Origin: Microvelia longipes
Taxonomy: Eukaryota > Arthropoda > Insecta > Hemiptera > Veliidae
Reading direction: 5' to 3'
DNA length: 64,000 nucleotides
Assembly (NCBI GenBank): GCA_018340805.1
Contig: JACMZG010001863.1
Coordinates: 53,550,906 to 53,614,905, forward strand
Shown here: positions 1-12,219 of the stretch, piece by piece
Position numbering within the stretch: position 1 is the first letter of the stretch
Layout: the number at the start of each line of letters is the position of its first letter
Notes under the pieces: generated by a model
Told to the model about the DNA's origin: nothing
The model's input: the letters and a program-made list of their open reading frames with translations, nothing else
Database searches by the model: none
Program-made: the position numbers and the translations under genes

Positions 1-665
1 CCAAGTTTCATCACATTACTAGCAATAGTTTGTTGATATTGAAATACTTGTATACTTACGTTATTAAAGAAATTGTAAAAAATTGGAAAATAGTCTAACT
101 GAGTTGAAATTTAGTACTTGCGTATACCTGTACGTAATAAATAAGTACACTAAGTTTCGTTTCAATACGGCAAGTATATCAATGGTTTTTTTAAGCAGCA
201 TCGAGGAAGGTCACTGTCTGGATGGAGGACCGTTGGGAATAAAGCTAATATAATTACTATTTGAGGACAAGTGAAGTGATTTCGATAAATAAATAAATAA
301 ATATATTCCTTAGTTATAAACTGTACAAATGACAATTAAAAAATGCGTCCTTTGAAATAGTTCTTATTTAACTAAATACAATATTTTTCTAATAGCAACT
401 CATTAATTGTATAATAAGTGTTCTCTTTTAAATAATCTTTGATTTCTTTTTTAAAATGTTGAAACTGTATATCGCGAATCTCTTGTGGTAGATTGTTAAA
501 GAGTCTAAGAGTCTTGGAGTAGATGGTTATTCATGGTATGGTAGTACATGGTACCACTTCAGACTTCTTAAGATAAGGATAAGCAACGATGTGGGAAGGA
601 TAAGGGTAGCGAATTCGATGTGATGAGGAAAAGTTCCGAGGTACCTGGTACCTGATTTTTGTGAA
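1..665 (-). repeat. Family A dispersed repeat, interrupted copy at left edge
   Basis: Read on the minus strand this matches the head and middle of the roughly 1 kb family A element seen many times in this window. The head (GAGGTACC next to GTACCTG) lies at about 635-655 and the middle part, with AAGTTTCGTTTCAATACG, at about 150-170. The stretch from about 290 to 540 does not match other copies and is probably an insertion or unrelated filler. The copy runs off the left edge. No coding capacity was seen. Confidence 0.6.
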
Positions 666-939
666 CCGTGTGTCGTCAAAAATAAATCTTAACAATGCCA
701 TGCAATGCAGGTTAAGCTTGCAGAAGTGCTAGATAGGGACACATTCAAGCAACCACAAGGGACAGATAAAAGTCACAATGTAGTAAGACAAAACTTTTCC
801 ATTTCTAGAGAAAAAAAAGTAAAACAGGTCTTAAAGATACAAGTTAGAGATAAAAGTCTTATTGTCAAGTCAAAGCTTAGTAGTTTCTATAGAGTATAGA
901 GCCAGGAGTATACGTACGTACCTATCAATATACATATAT
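666..939. other. Unassigned stretch
   Basis: Nothing recognisable apart from short low-complexity AT-rich sequence. The short open frames here show no known protein character. Confidence 0.5.
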
Positions 940-941
940 AA

Positions 942-972
<31 letters not shown>

Positions 973-984
973 TATAATATATTA

Positions 985-1030
<46 letters not shown>

Positions 1031-1056
1031 GTGTGTGTGTATGTGTGTATTGTGTG
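940..1056. repeat. Compound microsatellite (CATA)n-(TA)n-(TG)n
   Basis: Direct reading shows CATACATA runs, then a long alternating TA tract from about 966 to 1028, then TG/TGTA repeats. Small open frames predicted on both strands are products of the dinucleotide periodicity. Confidence 0.95.
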
Positions 1057-1780
1057 TGAATAGAACTGTAACAGTCATTTCTCTGTTTGGCGTAGTGTGT
1101 CTCTCACGAGTCTCTTGCTTTAGAAAACATAAATGATAATTGACATGTTGGTAACATTGTCTGAGAAAGTTTTCTCACCGTATACTTGATAAGAAGAAAC
1201 AGAGAATTCAATGAGGATGAAACTTTTGTTCATCGAAATAAGCAGAACAATAAGGTATTGTTTGTGCTAAACCTACCTGACGTACATTGAAAACCTTTAG
1301 TATGACATATGTTGAATTAACCATAGTATAAGAGTTAAATTTTAGTAGAGAGCGACTTAGGTATTGTCTTTCTGTCTATTGTTGGTCCATGACCGTAGAT
1401 GCTAAACCTAAATAATTCGTTCGGTTTAAATTTTCCATTCTTCTTGCTTTTAATACTGATGCACTGCTGTGTCACTAATCAGAAAACAAAAGCAGGGGTT
1501 ACAATTGACAGGATCACTTGACTTTAGATTGTAAAAAGTCTAATATTAGATGATAGTGCAGTATGACCTCAGTGATAGTAGTGATAACTACTATCACTAC
1601 TACTAGTATGACTTTTTCCACGATATAAAAACTTGATTACATCAACAACGTTTTCCAAATTTTATTTGCTTGTTTAGCAAGCGCTAACAAGAAAGTGTAG
1701 CCGCAAAATAATTTTTAAAATACAGTTGTCTTTAAATAATTTTACCCAAGTTGAATATCAACTCGATCCACTACAATAAC
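1057..1780. other. Unassigned stretch with a short perfect palindrome
   Basis: No gene was found. A 10-bp inverted repeat, GTGATAGTAG / CTACTATCAC, with a 6-nt loop lies at 1572-1597. It has no recognised role. Confidence 0.5.
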
Positions 1781-2215
1781 AAAAATCAGGTACGGGGTAC
1801 CTCGGAACTTTTCATTATTACATCGGATTCGCTACGCTCATCCTCTCTACTTCGTCCTCAGAAATACAGTTCACAAAATTTATACTGCAACATGCGTTTT
1901 GGCTCGCTTCGCTCGTCTTCAGATAGTAAATGCATCCGGATCATTTTAAGCGGTCACCCATACAACACTGACTACGCTCGATTCTCCTTAATTTTTATGA
2001 TCGAACAAAAGTCATGAATATACTTGTCGTATTGAAACAAAACTTAGTTTACTTATTTATTATGTAAAGGTATACACTTGTACCAAATTTTAACTCAATT
2101 TTTTACAATACCAATTATAAGTTTTTTAAAAAACGTACACAAGTCATTCAATAAAATTTGAACTAATGGTGATCATGAGATGAAACTTGGCACACAAGTT
2201 AGTCGGTCCAGGTCA
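1781..2215 (+). repeat. Family A dispersed repeat, 5' part
   Basis: The copy starts with CAGGTACGGGGTACCTCGG, continues through GGATTCGCTACGCTCATCC and GCTCGCTTCGCTCGTC segments, the 'cggtcacccat' block, and the block ending near 'ggcacacaagttagtcgg'. The same order is seen at 14525, 31600, 35555, 48780 and 56512. Truncated at the 3' end. Confidence 0.75.
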
Positions 2216-2546
2216 GAATAATCCTTTTCCCCGGACTAGGTCTAGGATCTTTTTGACCAGTGATTCATTAGTAGAGTCAAACTTGACGTATCTTGATGTG
2301 ATAATACTTTATTTGATCCCAATAAAAGGATTAAAATAAAAAAATAAAAAGAAAAATCTGGGAAAAGCGATTTCAAATGCGACAGCGATCTATGCTTTTT
2401 TTCTGGAGGTTTTTTAAAATTTGAAAACACTTGGCGTTTCCAACCCCGTTTTAAATACCCCTTGTGAACGTACTAGTTTTCATAATGTGAATTATTAACA
2501 CTAATTCTGTGCTAGCAGCTCTAGCTAGTGCTCTTAGCTAGGACAT

Positions 2547-2778
2547 AATAATAATTATAATGCTTGTTTTAGGACCTTCTGGGCCTACAGGGTATTCCCC
2601 CTGCGGAAACAACCTCGGGTGGGTCACATATACTATGCTCAAAGTAAAACTAAAGTTGGCAAAATCTTTTTTACATCAAATTCTATTCATAAAAACTGAT
2701 AGCATAGCATAGGCTGTGAACCCCGGACTTCTGGGGCCGAAGTCCAGTACTATACGACCTCGCGGCTACGGAGGCAGA
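2547..2778 (-). mobile_element. SINE1, tRNA-derived SINE copy
   Basis: On the minus strand the element begins with a tRNA-like head (AATCTGCCTCCGTAGCCG..., then a B-box-like GGGGTTCACAGCC). It continues through a body shared with 12328-12547, 36036-36252 and 28583-28823, and ends in an AT-rich tail (TTATAATTATTATT). It is flanked by a near-perfect target duplication, TTAGCTAGGACAT at 2534-2546 and TTAGCTAGGGCAT at 2779-2791. The tRNA head, tail and duplication together indicate retroposition. Confidence 0.75.
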
Positions 2779-2791
2779 TTAGCTAGGGCAT

Positions 2792-3639
2792 ACCTCTTTA
2801 AAATCATTTCAAAGGTGATGTTTAAAGAATTTGGAAGGCTTTGGTTTTCAAATATTAGAACTGGCGTGCTGCTCGTAGAGGAATTAATTATGACTGAGGT
2901 CCATTCTCAGAGTAGAACCCTCACATTTATTTATCTTAGAAATAAATGTGGACATTTGATTAGAATTCGACAATAGAAAGGTAGGGATAGATAAGTAATT
3001 TTAAGATTGGTAATAAGGATCCAAAGGTCCAGTTTCAATCGGGTTGGTCAAACATCATTTGCTATTTCTTATGCTATCAATAGAATGTCATTAAACAAAT
3101 TTAAAACCTTTAGTTCCTTCATTAAAGAAGAGCTGCGTTAGATAAATAATAATTTTACTCTTATTTACAAAAAAAATCAACCCATAACCCATCTCCGTTC
3201 ACATATATCCAGTTAAAGTTTCAATACTTTGGGATGAGTCAAGTGTCCTAGATTTCCTACCTTTTATAACTCTGCCAGAGGTTACAAAAAGGTTATTCTA
3301 TTCTTTATATTATTGTGTGAGGCAGGTTTGTCGGCCTAACAGATTTATTGCCAGTGATTTCTATTGTCGTAAATTCTTTAAACTGTAACGTTGGTAAGAT
3401 TGCATGTATTGCAAACATTTTGGTGTAGAGAGCAGTTAAAGAATATATAAACATTTTTAGCGTTCTAGAAAACTGAATGTTTCTGGAAGGACCTATATTG
3501 AAGCAATTCTAAGGCGGACATACACATACTCAGAAAAAAATAATAAACTAAGTTAGTAAACTTTAAGGTATTTCACTGTTACATATATAGGTCTGTACTC
3601 AAAAAAATTATCCTCACCTAAAAATGACTTTTTTCTTAA
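2792..3639. other. Unassigned AT-rich stretch
   Basis: No gene, RNA or repeat shared with the rest of the window was recognised. Confidence 0.5.
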
Positions 3640-4227
3640 AGAGGCCTTCAGGGTTTCTTAAAAGATACGTAAAGATCCGTAAAGGTTCTTAAGGATCGCC
3701 TAAATAATTCGTAAGAATCCCTGAAAAGGGTCGTGAGAATCCCTAATAAGAATTGTAATGATACGCAAGGGATTTAAGGATACTTCAAGGTGTTCTTAAG
3801 AATTCTCTAAGAGATACTTAAGAACTTTATGAATAACTTAAGAATTTTAGGATCCCCAAAAATTCGTAAGGATATCTTAAAATATTCATAATGATCCGTA
3901 AGATATCTTAAGGATCTTTTATGCTAAAAGGTTCTTAAGAACCCCCTAACAGATTCTTAGGGATCCCCTAAAACATTTGTAAGGCTTTCTTAAAACATTC
4001 TTGATGATCCTTAAGGGTTTTTAAGGATCTCTTAAAAAATTCGTAAGAATCCCTTGAAAGTTTCGTGAGGATCCCTCAAACGATTCATATCGATCCGTAA
4101 GGGTTCTTATGAATTTCTTAAGGGTTCTTAACAATTCTCTAAGATATTTGTAAGGATTCTCTAACATGATTCTTAAGGATACCCTAAATGATTTGTAAGA
4201 ATTTTTAAATGATTCGTAATGATCCCT
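3640..4227. repeat. Degenerate short-unit tandem array
   Basis: A long run of diverged copies of phrases such as TTCTTAAGGATCCCTAA and ATTCGTAAGAATCCCT, repeating about every 30-40 bp with frequent GGATCC/AAGAATCC variants. Copies have drifted too far for a clean unit. Open frames across it, including a minus-strand frame of about 108 codons, are repeat products. Confidence 0.75.
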
Positions 4228-4400
4228 GTAACCGTGCGCCTGAGCTTTCTCGCCCTTGGGCTTTGTCCAGAAGGCTCCGGTCAGGATGTAGAAGGGCTCC
4301 CTTCTGTGCGAGTCAAGCGCACAGGCGTCCAGAGTTACAGATGGCAAAGCAAGACAGGGTGACCTGGGTCGAGCTAATAAAGAACAGTTATTGGTTGTTT
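4228..4400. other. Local GC-rich island of unknown origin
   Basis: About 170 bases are clearly richer in G+C than their surroundings. They hold imperfect inverted segments (CTGTAACCGTGCGCCTGA near 4226-4243 against GCGCACAGGCG...GTTACAG near 4317-4339) and an AATAAA (4378-4383). This could be a fragment of a retroelement terminus or promoter, but no other copy was seen here. Confidence 0.35.
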
Positions 4401-5250
4401 ATTATGGCACCATACAGATCCTTAACTTAAACTAACCTCAATCCTAAATGTACAATAATAGGTTGGCATATCGGATTAGTAGTGATAACTTCTCTCTGAT
4501 CGGGGTAATTAATAAATTAGAATGTTTTTTCTTCGAACTACAATAATATTTGTAAGAAACTTAACCTGATGGAAAACCTTAAGAATTACGAATATTGACC
4601 TTACTTACACGTAAGATGAGCAAATATCCATATTCCAGGCAAGACCACATCACTTCACTGATTACCTTACTAATCACGATATTACCATGAATGACTAAAG
4701 TGACTTGAGAATAGCGATTAGACCGATTAGTGAGTTAACAAGAGCTTAGAGTTTAAAGATCTTAGAAAAAAAGGTCTCTCCTGGGGTGGGAGACATTAGG
4801 TTTTAAACTTCCCCCTCGCACCCTTTTGTTAGTATTAGTGTGTTAAAAAGACACACTAATACTTGCACTTACCGTTGACTCACAACCTTAAGAGAGTTCT
4901 CAGAACACCGGCTTGAGGCAAGGTCCCACAGGCACTTGAGTTTTAAAGTTAACTATTTTTGGTCGTTTATAAGTTTAATTAATTATTAAATGTCAATTAT
5001 GGAAGTTTTGGCTCAGATGTCGACCGGTCTAATAGCGTCATTATTGCCTAGTACATAATACTAATGTAAAGCTAATGTAAACATCGGCTTCATGTACCAG
5101 ACGCCCAAGTTGGTTTAGATTCTCACAATGTTCTTATTTAAATTTATGACATAAAATTGAAGAAGGATGAAACCAAACTTGTGGAAAATAATTGAGTTGC
5201 TAACTCTGCTTACTACAATCCTAAGGACGAACGAGATCATTTCATAATAA
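4401..5250. other. Unassigned stretch with a 12-bp hairpin
   Basis: No gene was found. A perfect inverted repeat AGTATTAGTGTG (4831-4842) / CACACTAATACT (4852-4863) with a 9-nt loop is present. Confidence 0.5.
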
Positions 5251-5398
5251 TTACTTAGAAAAGTGGGAAGAGTGTTATAGCAAGATGGGTTAGTATTACA
5301 GCTACCGCTAGATGCCAGCACTGAATTCTCCCCTACCTTCAGTCTGTCGCTCTCGTATACATTCCGACATTCTATACCTATTATACTCTATGGACCAG
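5251..5398. repeat. Dispersed repeat shared with 42650-42793
   Basis: Shares blocks with 42650-42793 in the same order: ACTTAGAAAAGTGGGAAGA, then CGCTAGATGCCAGCAC, then CTCTCGTA, then a CGACATT...CTATTATA block. The two copies are diverged. Family and boundaries are unknown. Confidence 0.6.
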
Positions 5399-6097
5399 AC
5401 TAGATCACTCATTTTCTCTATGAGTTAAATTAACCCAGCCTCCTTTTTTTCTCCACTTCTTTCATCCCAAAAACCGTCTAATAAAAATTCGCTAAAAAAA
5501 CAAAAACAAAGAGGGGAGCAGTATTTCAGACCATTGCATTAGTTTTGCTTAGATCAACAACCAAATTTTTGATGCCAAAAATTTGTTATTGATTTTTAAA
5601 ATTATTACGTAACATTTTATGTTACCATATTTTTATATTTTCTATATTACTTCACAGGACTTGTTACTCCCCCTTTCCCTTCCCGATGATAAAGTTTGAT
5701 TTAAAATCCGCTTATTTACATTTAATCCAGGGTAATCCTCTTTCTGAATCAAAATATTCAAACATTTCTCTCTCTAAAGTTTGGTTTTACTTCTCTGTGT
5801 TGATAAAACTTGAAACCCAGTTTGAATCTTCACGAAGAGATAATCTAAATTAAATGTTGGTAAATGTTTTCAAAGGTTTAACTTTTACTAGCTTTAAGGG
5901 TTTGCTAATTAAGCAAATTCATTGGGCAGTCTAGAAGAGGGAGATTTAAGCAAAATTGAACAGATATGAGACTTCGCTTTGTTTATGTTTGGAAGATACA
6001 TTTGTAATAAATAAACAATTTAATTTAGATGATAAAAAGAGAAAGCGAAAACTTACTCCCTGCTAACACAGAGCGGTGTGGCTCAGTGACAGATTTT
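5399..6097. other. Unassigned AT-rich stretch
   Basis: No coding region, RNA gene or repeat shared with other parts of the window was recognised. Confidence 0.5.
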
Positions 6098-6290
6098 ACA
6101 TGCGCACGTTCGACATTCAGAATACCAGCCGCAAATTTGCTACATTAAAACAATTTGCTAGTTTTAAAAATGTTGTATGCGCACGTCCGACATTCAGAAT
6201 ACCAGCCGCAAATTTGCTAGTTTTAAAAATTTTGGATGCGGACGTCCGACATTCGCAATACCAGCCGCCAAATTTGATACTTTTAACAAT
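6098..6290. repeat. Short tandem repeat, about 59-77 bp units, 3 copies
   Basis: Three successive copies of GCGCACGTCCGACATTCAG followed by AATACCAGCCGCAAATTTG and a GTTTTAAAAAT segment. The first copy carries an extra internal segment. Confidence 0.85.
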
Positions 6291-6314
6291 TTCCTAGTTT
6301 TAACAAGTTTTAAT

Positions 6315-6800
6315 CCTTCTTAGTTCGGTCTCGCTTTGTTCACCCACAGATAGTAAATATATCTGTTTCATTCTCAGCACTCCTTCATTCATTGACAACC
6401 AATGATGCTGCTTAACATTTATTATCTAACAAAAATCATGGATATTCTTGTCTTTTTGGAACGAAACTTAGTGTACTTTTTATTGCGTTAAGGTATTCAT
6501 TTGTACGAATTACTATTTAATTTGATTATTATCCGATTTTTTTTAATATACACAAGTCATTTTATAAAAATTTGACTAATGCAGATAATCAGATGAAAGT
6601 TAGCTAATATGCTACACTTATACATGGCTAAATGCGTGCTAAATCTCAAATTTATTGTTAAATTTTTAGCGTTTACGATTTTTTAAAATTTTTGCTGCGT
6701 TATAATTGCAGGTTAATGACGCTAAAAAGAATTATTTTCTGAATAGCACAACTACATGTTTAGATTGATTTTTGAGCTAATTTTCATTAAAATTAGGAAA
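6315..6800 (+). repeat. Family A dispersed repeat, middle part
   Basis: Matches the family A middle blocks: the TCTCGCTTTGTTCACCC relic of the head, 'gatgctgcttaac', the AAACTTAGTGTACTTTTTAT block, and then the GCAGGTTAATGACGCTAAAA segment. The real head is missing or decayed. Confidence 0.65.
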
Positions 6801-7661
6801 GCCATATCAGCGTAGAGTGCTTACGCAACGTGTAAAAATCAACTCAACATTTTTTTGCTCCTGTCTCCTATATACATGGAAAAATAATAAGAGATTTAGA
6901 GACAGGCTGGTATCCAGAGCACAAAGCTTAAAGTTGAATGTCTTAAAGTGGATAATTATCCGCTCATTATTTTTTTCTATATCATTTTGAAATTATTCTG
7001 TAACTTTTATAAGAATGTGTTTATTGTATTAAAAAAAGGATATTTTATTTAAAAAAAAAAGTTGCCAGGTACATTGTACCCAATTTCTTTAAAGTTTATT
7101 GAAGAATGATGCTCACTTTCTATCATTTTAAGTCCTTGAACATTGTGTAGCGAACAAGCATTTGAATGAAATTTCCTAGTGAACCATTATATCGCATTGT
7201 TTAACTTAAATAAGTTCTTTTATTTATCACATATCTAACTAGATAAGGTTAAATCTCGAGTAGATATAAAACTGATTTAAATAAAATATATATTAACTAT
7301 AGATTAAATTAAGATTTTAGATATTTATACTATACATTGCACGACCTTAAGAAAGATGTAAATTAATTACAAAGTTTCGAGTTCTGGGAGTCAAGAACTT
7401 GAAAATAATTAAATAAAATGCAATGAGACATGTAAGTAACAACTTGTAACAATTATTTCTAAAGTAAAGGTCATTCATTCTGTAGAATTTTATATTGAAA
7501 AATTCTTCAAATTCTTCTTACAAGAGTTATTTAGATAAAAAAAAGAAAAGTGATTAAAGACTTCAATCTTTTGGAGTAAATGAGGATTTTGATTTATTTT
7601 TAACCATGCCAGTAAGGGCCAAAGCCCCCCCTCCAAATAAAATAATTAAGTCTTTTATGAC
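6801..7661. other. Unassigned AT-rich stretch
   Basis: AT-rich sequence with homopolymer runs. No gene or shared repeat was seen, except a possible family A fragment (CAGGTACATTGTACCC) near 7066. Confidence 0.45.
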
Positions 7662-7981
7662 CATAGAGATATTATTACTACAGGAGCCCTACAGGTTAAA
7701 TTTTGAAACATCGAAAAAGTAACCTGACAACCTTCCCTAATAATACATTCAAATAATCAGTACCATGTTACAATAACTTATATAGTAGACCGTAAAAAAT
7801 ACATTTCAAATCACAATTAATGTGTGTGAAGCCAAAACCAATTGATGTATGAAAACCTTAATTCACTTTTGGAGGTGATTTAAGTGAGGTTACACAGAGC
7901 CCCTGAGAACCCCAAAACGATGTTTCAGACCTTTCAATGTATTAAGATAGGCTATGCCTTCTCTAGTAACATATCTCTATG
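7662..7981 (+). mobile_element. Family B hAT-like MITE, copy 1
   Basis: A 320-bp element with terminal inverted repeats: CATAGAGATATTATTACTA at the left, and ...CTAGTAACATATCTCTATG at the right. It is flanked by a perfect 8-bp duplication, TTTATGAC, just outside each end. The CANNG start and 8-bp duplication fit non-autonomous hAT elements. There is no transposase. Close copies lie at 9012, 21401 and 58416, and an internally deleted copy at 21194. Confidence 0.85.
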
Positions 7982-8044
7982 TTTATGACCTTAGAATAAT
8001 ACTATACATAGAAGGAGCTCAGGACCGTAAACACAATGTAATTC

Positions 8045-8501
8045 CACTGATAACACGAAAGCCGGTTGACTGGTGGACTTAAGTAGGGGTACCACCCTAA
8101 CAACAAAACATTATTTTAAATATGCGTCATAAATATCTATTAATAAAAGAAAGATCGTAAAGAACAAATATTATAACTTAAAACATCTGCTGAGTACTTA
8201 ATAAAACCTATCTTAGATGGCAAAAGGGTGGCGGAATACAAGAATCTACATTTAGTTGACGAGGACTACTTTTAATATAATTTTAATTAAAAACGTAAAA
8301 TACAATTTAAAATGCTTAAAATATTGCAATGAACCGATATTTATATTAGTATTTTATGAATAATCAATCATTAATTAATAATAGAACATAATAATTCAGC
8401 AACCGGAAGTATTGCTAACTTTTTTTTAGAATATTGTATATTGTTAGGGTGGCAGCATTATTTAAGACCACCAGTGAACCGCCTTTCGTGTTATCAGTAG
8501 T
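8045..8501. mobile_element. MITE-like element with about 58-bp terminal inverted repeats
   Basis: The left end (ACTGATAACACGAAAGCCGG from 8046, through GGTGGACTTAA to CCACCCTAACAA at 8103) is inverted at 8442-8498 (TTGTTAGGGTGGCAGC ... CTTTCGTGTTATCAGT). The 340 bp between the arms is AT-rich and non-coding. No clear target duplication was found, so the superfamily is open; the CACTG start could suit hAT. Confidence 0.75.
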
Positions 8502-9011
8502 GCTCCTTTTTTGCTCTAAGTTTATGACAAAGTAGTTTTTAATGAATCGCCGTCTCCGGGATTTGTTTCGCCCTCCTCCCTTTTAAGTTTTAGGCGGCTT
8601 CGAACCTGTTTTTAACATGTCGAACAAAACTATTAATTTTACTTACTTGCTGACTCACTCACTTGCTTACTTGTAATAGTACTTATTAAGTACTCATACA
8701 TTCTTATTAACCATTCTAATACTATAAATTTCAATTCTAATAAAATAAGCTAACCGATAGCTACAACCTTCCTTAAAATGCTATATTTCCTTTATCTAAA
8801 TAATCATAAGGAAAATTCCTTGGAAAAGCTTAGGAAAATGCCCGCATATTACTAAATTATTACCGGCAGAGCTGTAAAATTTTCTTATTTTACGCTTAAA
8901 CTGCTTCTATTTATCCTCCTTCTTTATTACTTTATACCAAGGAAGATATCGCAGGGAAGGATCTGCAAATCTTTATTTAGGTATAAATTTCATATTGCAC
9001 AGTAATAAATA
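8502..9011. other. Unassigned stretch
   Basis: No gene was found. ACTTACTTGC/ACTCACTTGC short repeats lie near 8640-8672; otherwise featureless AT-rich DNA. Confidence 0.45.
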
Positions 9012-9327
9012 CATAGAGATATTATTACTAGAGAGGTCTTATAGGTTAAATTTTGAAACATCGTAAAAGTAACCTGACCTCCTTCGCTTATAAATATAAC
9101 TAAATAATCAGTACAAAATTACAGTAACTTATATAGTAAAACGTTAAAATTACAAATCAAAACACAAACAATGTGCGAGAAACCGAAATAAATTTATTAT
9201 TAAAAAACTTAACTCTCTCTTGAAGGAGGTTTCAATGAGGTTACACAGAGCCCCTGAGAGCCCCAAAAAGATGTTTCAGGCCTTTCAATGTATTTAGGCT
9301 ATACCCCCTCTAGTATATATCTCAATG
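9012..9327 (+). mobile_element. Family B hAT-like MITE, copy 2
   Basis: Colinear with copy 1: CATAGAGATATTATTACTAG at the left, the internal AACATCGTAAAAGTAACCTG block, GAGGTTACACAGAGCCCCTG, and the right end CCCCCTCTAGTATATATCTC. The flanking 8-mers are only approximately alike (AATAAATA / TATAAATG), so the duplication has decayed. Confidence 0.8.
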
Positions 9328-9414
9328 TATAAATGAATAAAATAAATCGATAGATATATGACTTTTGGTGGTATTGCATTAACTTTACCCTAATTCAGCA
9401 TAATTCATATTATG

Positions 9415-9645
9415 CTAAAAAATGTTTCGATAAAATTTGAAATTTGGCATGTATATAAAGTCATATATAAGTACATCATATGTGCCAAGTTGCTTTCCAT
9501 TATCAGCATTAGTTTTATTTTTAGCGAGTCTGAAGAAGTTTCGCTTTAAAAATTTGGCGATTTTTTTATTAAGAGGACGAGCGAAGCGAGTGCGAAGTTG
9601 GGAGGATGAGCGTTTCAATTGGCGAGGTACCCTGTACCCAATGTT
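9415..9645 (-). repeat. Family A dispersed repeat, partial
   Basis: On the plus strand it shows GGACGAGCGAAGCGAGTGCG and GAGGTACCCTGTACCC, the reverse complement of the family A head. The upstream part matches the family A middle region poorly. Confidence 0.55.
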
Positions 9646-10106
9646 TGCTGATGCAAAGCTTTTCCTTTATTTAATGAGATGGGTAATCAAAATTAAACTA
9701 AATAAATTTATAATAGCTTATAGGTTAAAATAAAAAATAAATCGCACGGACTTATTTGGACTGAATATTACAACTATACTTTGAACTCCAATACGGTGGA
9801 ATAGTGAGAATAATATATTCATATTTTCCATTAAATGTACAAGTTTGAAATACAAGTTTATATATAAGCTTAAAGCATCCTACATCTCTGATTTTAATAT
9901 ATATGTATGGGATAAATATGCAAATATATACTGGGAAATACATTACTTTATTGTAATGTATTTTACGTGTTGTAAAAAGAGAATAATGTATACAAATGTA
10001 TAGATTTTTGTGAATTATTTTTCTATTCTGGGGTATATTGGATAGATAGCATTGCAAAAGGAATCCTTTACATGATTCAAATAAATTTCATAGGCAAAAG
10101 AAAACA
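9646..10106. other. Unassigned AT-rich stretch
   Basis: No gene was found. There is a 14-nt near-palindrome around 9941-9962 (ACATTACTTTATTGTAATGT). No further content was recognised. Confidence 0.45.
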
Positions 10107-10395
10107 ATTTTTGCTCTCTCTGCTCGCTACAGGATGGAACACTTATACCTTGCTAGTTTCTCGTTTTACTCTTTCTGCTCGCTACAGGATGGAACACTTA
10201 TACGCTTAGCTAGTTTCTCGTTTTACTCTCTCTGCTCGCTACAGGATGGAACACTTATACGCTTGGCTAGTTTCACGTTTTACTCTTTCTGCTCGCTACA
10301 GGATGGAACACATATACGCTTGGCAAGTTTCTCGTTTTGCTCTCTCTGCTCGCTACAGGATGGAACACTTATACTCTTAGCTAGTTTCTCGTTTA
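10107..10395. repeat. 57-bp minisatellite, about 5 copies
   Basis: Each unit reads CTGCTCGCTACAGGATGGAA, CACTTATACGCTTGGC and TAGTTTCTCGTTTT. Because 57 is a multiple of three, a frame of about 96 codons stays open on the plus strand with a 19-residue repeat. There is no other sign that it is translated. Confidence 0.92.
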
Positions 10396-10893
10396 AAGTT
10401 TTATACTATTTTCATATAAAGTGAACTATAATGGAATTCGACACTACCACGAATTCCATTTTTATTTTTTTAAGGACGACCAAAGAGCGTCCGAAGTTAT
10501 CATATTACAATATAGATTTAACAAATGTCATTTTCTGAAAACGAGCAATAAGCAATGGGGGGCACCCAATGGAGATTTTCATACTTCTAGATCCTATATC
10601 ACTGTTATTTTACCCAAGTCTTAAGCCTCTAAGTATTTGTCTCTTTGTCAAACTGCGTGTAAACCGTCTTTGCATTGTTTGTGAGGTGATGCATTGTTGC
10701 TACCCTCACTTTCCATGCCAAGTTCCGATTTCCTTACTAGTTACGTAATGTACTATTTAATCTCCTGCATCGTCAGGTTATAAGGCAAGTTCACGAGTGA
10801 TCTTGGTGATCACACTTCTAAAAGAAGAACCTCAAATCAAACAAATGTAAGGAAAAGCACATTTGTGGCTTGTTTAGTTTATATATATATATA
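10396..10893. other. Unassigned stretch
   Basis: No gene was found. A short inverted pair GGAATTCG...CGAATTCC lies near 10433-10459, and a short TA tract precedes the fold-back element at its right end. Confidence 0.45.
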
Positions 10894-12219
10894 CAGGGTG
10901 GAACAATTCACTTAAACCAACATTAAACCATTAAAATCATGGTGAACACCTGGTCCTAGACTAACGAAAATGGTCTCTACCCCTAGTAAGTCGACCATCC
11001 TGAGTTCAAATTCACCAAAATTTTGTTGGTAATTATTACCCAAATGTGGTAATTTAATTAGCACTTTTCGTTTTTTATTGGCAACTTTAAAAAGTCAAAT
11101 AGGACTATACCATGATATAGACTAATTTAGAAACTACATTATAACCTAAGAAATTTGATACCAATATCAAAAAATTCCGGTAATTTTTTAACGAGCTATC
11201 GATCGACATACAAGCAAATAACCCTATCATTGTGATAGTACTATCACAATGATACCGATAGCTCGGTAAAAAATTACCGGAATTTTGTGATATTGGTATC
11301 AAATTTCTTAGGATATAATGAAGTTTCTAAATTAGTCTATATCATGGTATAGTCCAATTTGACTTTTTAAAGTTACCAATAAAAAACGAGAAGTGCTAAT
11401 TAAATTACCACATTTGAGTGATAATTACCAAAAAAAATTTTGGTGAATTTGAACTCAGGGGGGTCGACTTACTACGGGTAGAGACCATTTTCGTTAGTCT
11501 TGGACCATGCTTTAACCATTCTTTTAGGTTGGCGCCTTTTGTTGTTCCAAAAATGCCTGTAATAATTTATGTCTTGTATGTCGATCGATAGCTCGTTTAA
11601 AAATTATCGGAATTTTGTGATATTGGTATCAAATTTCTCAGGATATAATGTAGTTTCTAAATTAGTCTATATCATGGTATGGTCCAATTTGACTTTTTAA
11701 AGTTACCAATAAAAAACGAAAAGTGCTAATTAAATTACCACATTTGGGTAATAATTACCAACAAAATTTTGGTGAATTTGAACTCAGTGTGGTTGACTTA
11801 CTAGGGGTATAGACCATTTTCGTTAGTCTAGGACCATGCTTTAACCATTCTTTTAGGTTGGCGCCTTTTGTTGTTCCAAAAATGCCTGTAATAATTTATG
11901 TCTTGTATGTCGATCGATAGCTCGTTTAAAAATTATCGGAATTTTATAATATTGGTATCAAATTTCTCAGGATATAATGTAGTTTCTAAATTAGTCTATA
12001 TCATGGTATGATCCAATTTGACTTTTTAAAGTTACCAATAAAAAACGAAAAGTGCCAATTAAATTACCACATTTGGGTAATAATTACCAACAAAATTTTG
12101 GTGAATTTGAACTTAGGGTGGTCGATTTACTAGGGGTAGAGACCATTTTCGTTAGTCTAGGACCATGCTTTAACCATTATTTTAATGGTTTAATGTTGGT
12201 TTAAGTGAATTGTTCCACC

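Noticed and set aside
4021..4347. Minus-strand frame of 108 codons
   Set aside because: Most of it covers the degenerate GGATCC-type array and no protein family is recognisable.
10134..10424. Plus-strand frame of 96 codons with 19-residue repeats
   Set aside because: Explained by the 57-bp minisatellite.
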